Of a DNA stretch of 42,948 nt, positions 41,899 to 42,948 are shown piece by piece; the first letter of the stretch is position 1, and the number at the start of each line of letters is the position of its first letter. The stretch comes from CAIWCD01 sp043782365 (GTDB taxonomy: Bacteria; Myxococcota; Myxococcia; Myxococcales; 40CM-4-68-19). The notes beneath the pieces were generated by a model, which was not told where the DNA came from, ran no database searches, and saw nothing but the letters and a program-made list of their open reading frames with translations. Location: positions 1-42,948 of the forward strand of contig JAYWAO010000061.1 in assembly GCA_043782365.1 (NCBI GenBank), given 5' to 3'. Made by a program: the position numbers and the translations under genes.

Positions 41899-42831
41899 AT
41901 GCCCCGCGACCGCGACGATGAAGGCCCGCTGCCGAACCAGTCCTGGAGCGCCGATCTGGCGAAGGAGCCGTTCGCCGCCGTCTTCCGCAAGCACTTCCCG
42001 GCGCTGCGGGCCGCCTGGGGCGCGCAGAGCCACGAGGGGGTCCTGATCGCCGCGGTGGACGGCAACGGCCTCTTCGACGCGCACGCGCACCTGCGCCTGC
42101 CGCCCTCGGGGATCGCCCACCTGATCCTCGGCCGCCACGAGCGGTGCGACGTGGTGCTCTCGCGCGACACCGACGTGAGCCTGCGCCACCTGCTCGTGCG
42201 CGCCACCCGGGGGCCGGGGGGAGTGTTACACTTGCGGGCCATCGACCTGCGCTCGCGGGTGGGCCTGCTCAGCGAGGACGGGCGGCGCTGCGAGGCGATC
42301 GCCTCCCGCGGCCCGCTCTTCCTCCAGGTGGGCAGCTACGTGCTCTTCCTGCTGCCGACCGGCCCGCAGGTGAAGGCGTGGACCGACGACGCCGACAGCA
42401 CCTGGCGCGGCTTCGCCCCGCGCGACCAGGAGATCCTGCCGCCGCCGCAGCCGCTCAAGTCGCGCGCCGCGCCCGGGCCGCAGGCGGTGAAGCTGGCGAC
42501 CATCACCATCCAGAGCAGCTCTCCGCAGGCCGGCGATCTGACGAGCACGCACGCCGTCTGGAGCGACCAACTCGAGCGCGGCATCCTGGTGGGCCGCGAC
42601 GACCGCTGCTCCCACGGGGGGCTCGAGGAGGGCAATCTGTCGCGCGTACACCTGGTGCTGCTCTCGGTGGACGACGAGGTGTGGGCCATCGACACCGCCT
42701 CGACGAACGGCACGCGGCAGTTGGGCGCGCAGCCGTTCCGGCAGCTGCGGCTCTCGGGTAACGGACAGCTGGTGCTGGCCGATGCGTTGACCCTGAAGTG
42801 GCAGCCCGCCGTGCTGGCGGCGCGCGCGTAG
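41899..42831 (+). CDS. Two-FHA-domain protein
   Basis: A 310-residue cytoplasmic protein with two forkhead-associated-like domains. The first (about 70-150) has L-I-L-G-R-H-E-R-C-D-V-V-L and S-L-R-H; the second (about 225-300) has G-R-D-D-R-C, N-L-S-R-V-H and D-T-A-S-T-N-G-T-R. FHA domains bind phosphothreonine and are typical partners of Ser/Thr kinases abundant in myxobacteria. No kinase gene is adjacent. The start ATG 41899 is 57 bases from the divergent pheA-like start. Confidence 0.85.
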   Translation: MPRDRDDEGPLPNQSWSADLAKEPFAAVFRKHFPALRAAWGAQSHEGVLIAAVDGNGLFDAHAHLRLPPSGIAHLILGRHERCDVVLSRDTDVSLRHLLVRATRGPGGVLHLRAIDLRSRVGLLSEDGRRCEAIASRGPLFLQVGSYVLFLLPTGPQVKAWTDDADSTWRGFAPRDQEILPPPQPLKSRAAPGPQAVKLATITIQSSSPQAGDLTSTHAVWSDQLERGILVGRDDRCSHGGLEEGNLSRVHLVLLSVDDEVWAIDTASTNGTRQLGAQPFRQLRLSGNGQLVLADALTLKWQPAVLAARA

Positions 42832-42948
42832 GAGAGAAGGGTCTACCCGCGTCAATCGGTTCGCATTTCAAGTAACAATCTCGTAACCGCTGGAATGCTG
42901 GCTCGGCGGCTGCAAACCCCCTGCCACCAATTTGTGACTGCCGCGTGA

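Overview
The window is gene-dense, very GC-rich bacterial DNA with many 4-base start/stop overlaps and several GTG or TTG starts. The gene content (clade II-type nos cluster, a TonB-domain/TonB-receptor fusion, many lipoproteins, ABC-F, TfuA/YcaO, FHA protein) suggests a myxobacterium-like Gram-negative (Myxococcota). That placement is inferred from content and composition, not from a marker gene. No rRNA, tRNA, CRISPR array, IS element or prophage was seen.

Layout. 1-7.8 kb: end of a membrane protein gene, a glutaredoxin/TlpA pair, a D,D-transpeptidase, a beta-barrel protein behind a Fur-like box, a Fes-type esterase, a CDP-alcohol phosphatidyltransferase and an MFS exporter. 7.9-12.2 kb: a four-gene MacAB/DevBCA-like export operon. 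12.2-15.8 kb: a secreted phospholipase C-like protein, then a 60-residue protein coupled to a large polytopic membrane protein. 16.0-25.1 kb: a nitrous oxide respiration region with nosZ, nosD, nosF, nosL, nosY, a His/Met-rich membrane protein, a secreted protein, a lipoprotein cytochrome c, an RIC/YtfE di-iron repair protein and a sigma-54 activator. 25.1-30.6 kb (minus strand): M3 oligopeptidase, TrkA-N/channel-like protein, and a TfuA-YcaO pair. 30.7-32.6 kb: a RegB/RegA (PrrBA) redox two-component system. 32.7-42.9 kb: lipoprotein, carbamate kinase remnant, ABC-F ATPase, TonB-receptor fusion with lipoprotein partner, acyl-CoA-binding protein, trypsin-like protease, a PheA-type enzyme with unusual domain order and a two-FHA protein.

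The main finding is a candidate sigma-54 nitrogen-oxide regulon. The same inverted repeat, GTTC-N7-GAAC, lies upstream of nosZ and between the divergent RIC and activator genes; a one-mismatch copy precedes the cytochrome c gene. Each copy sits roughly 75-135 bp upstream of a GG-N10-GC (-24/-12) promoter facing the target gene. The activator has GAFTGA and a Fis-type helix-turn-helix but, instead of a GAF/PAS sensor, only a short N-terminus with Cys-x2-Cys. I infer that it senses nitrosative or redox stress and co-activates N2O reduction, its electron donor and Fe-S/di-iron repair. RegBA nearby may add oxygen/redox control.

Other points of interest are the TfuA-YcaO pair with no visible precursor peptide, a hairpin overlapping the regB ribosome binding site, a RegR-box-like repeat before regA, a Fur-like box next to an esterase, a prephenate dehydratase-chorismate mutase fusion in reversed order, and an internally deleted carbamate kinase gene.
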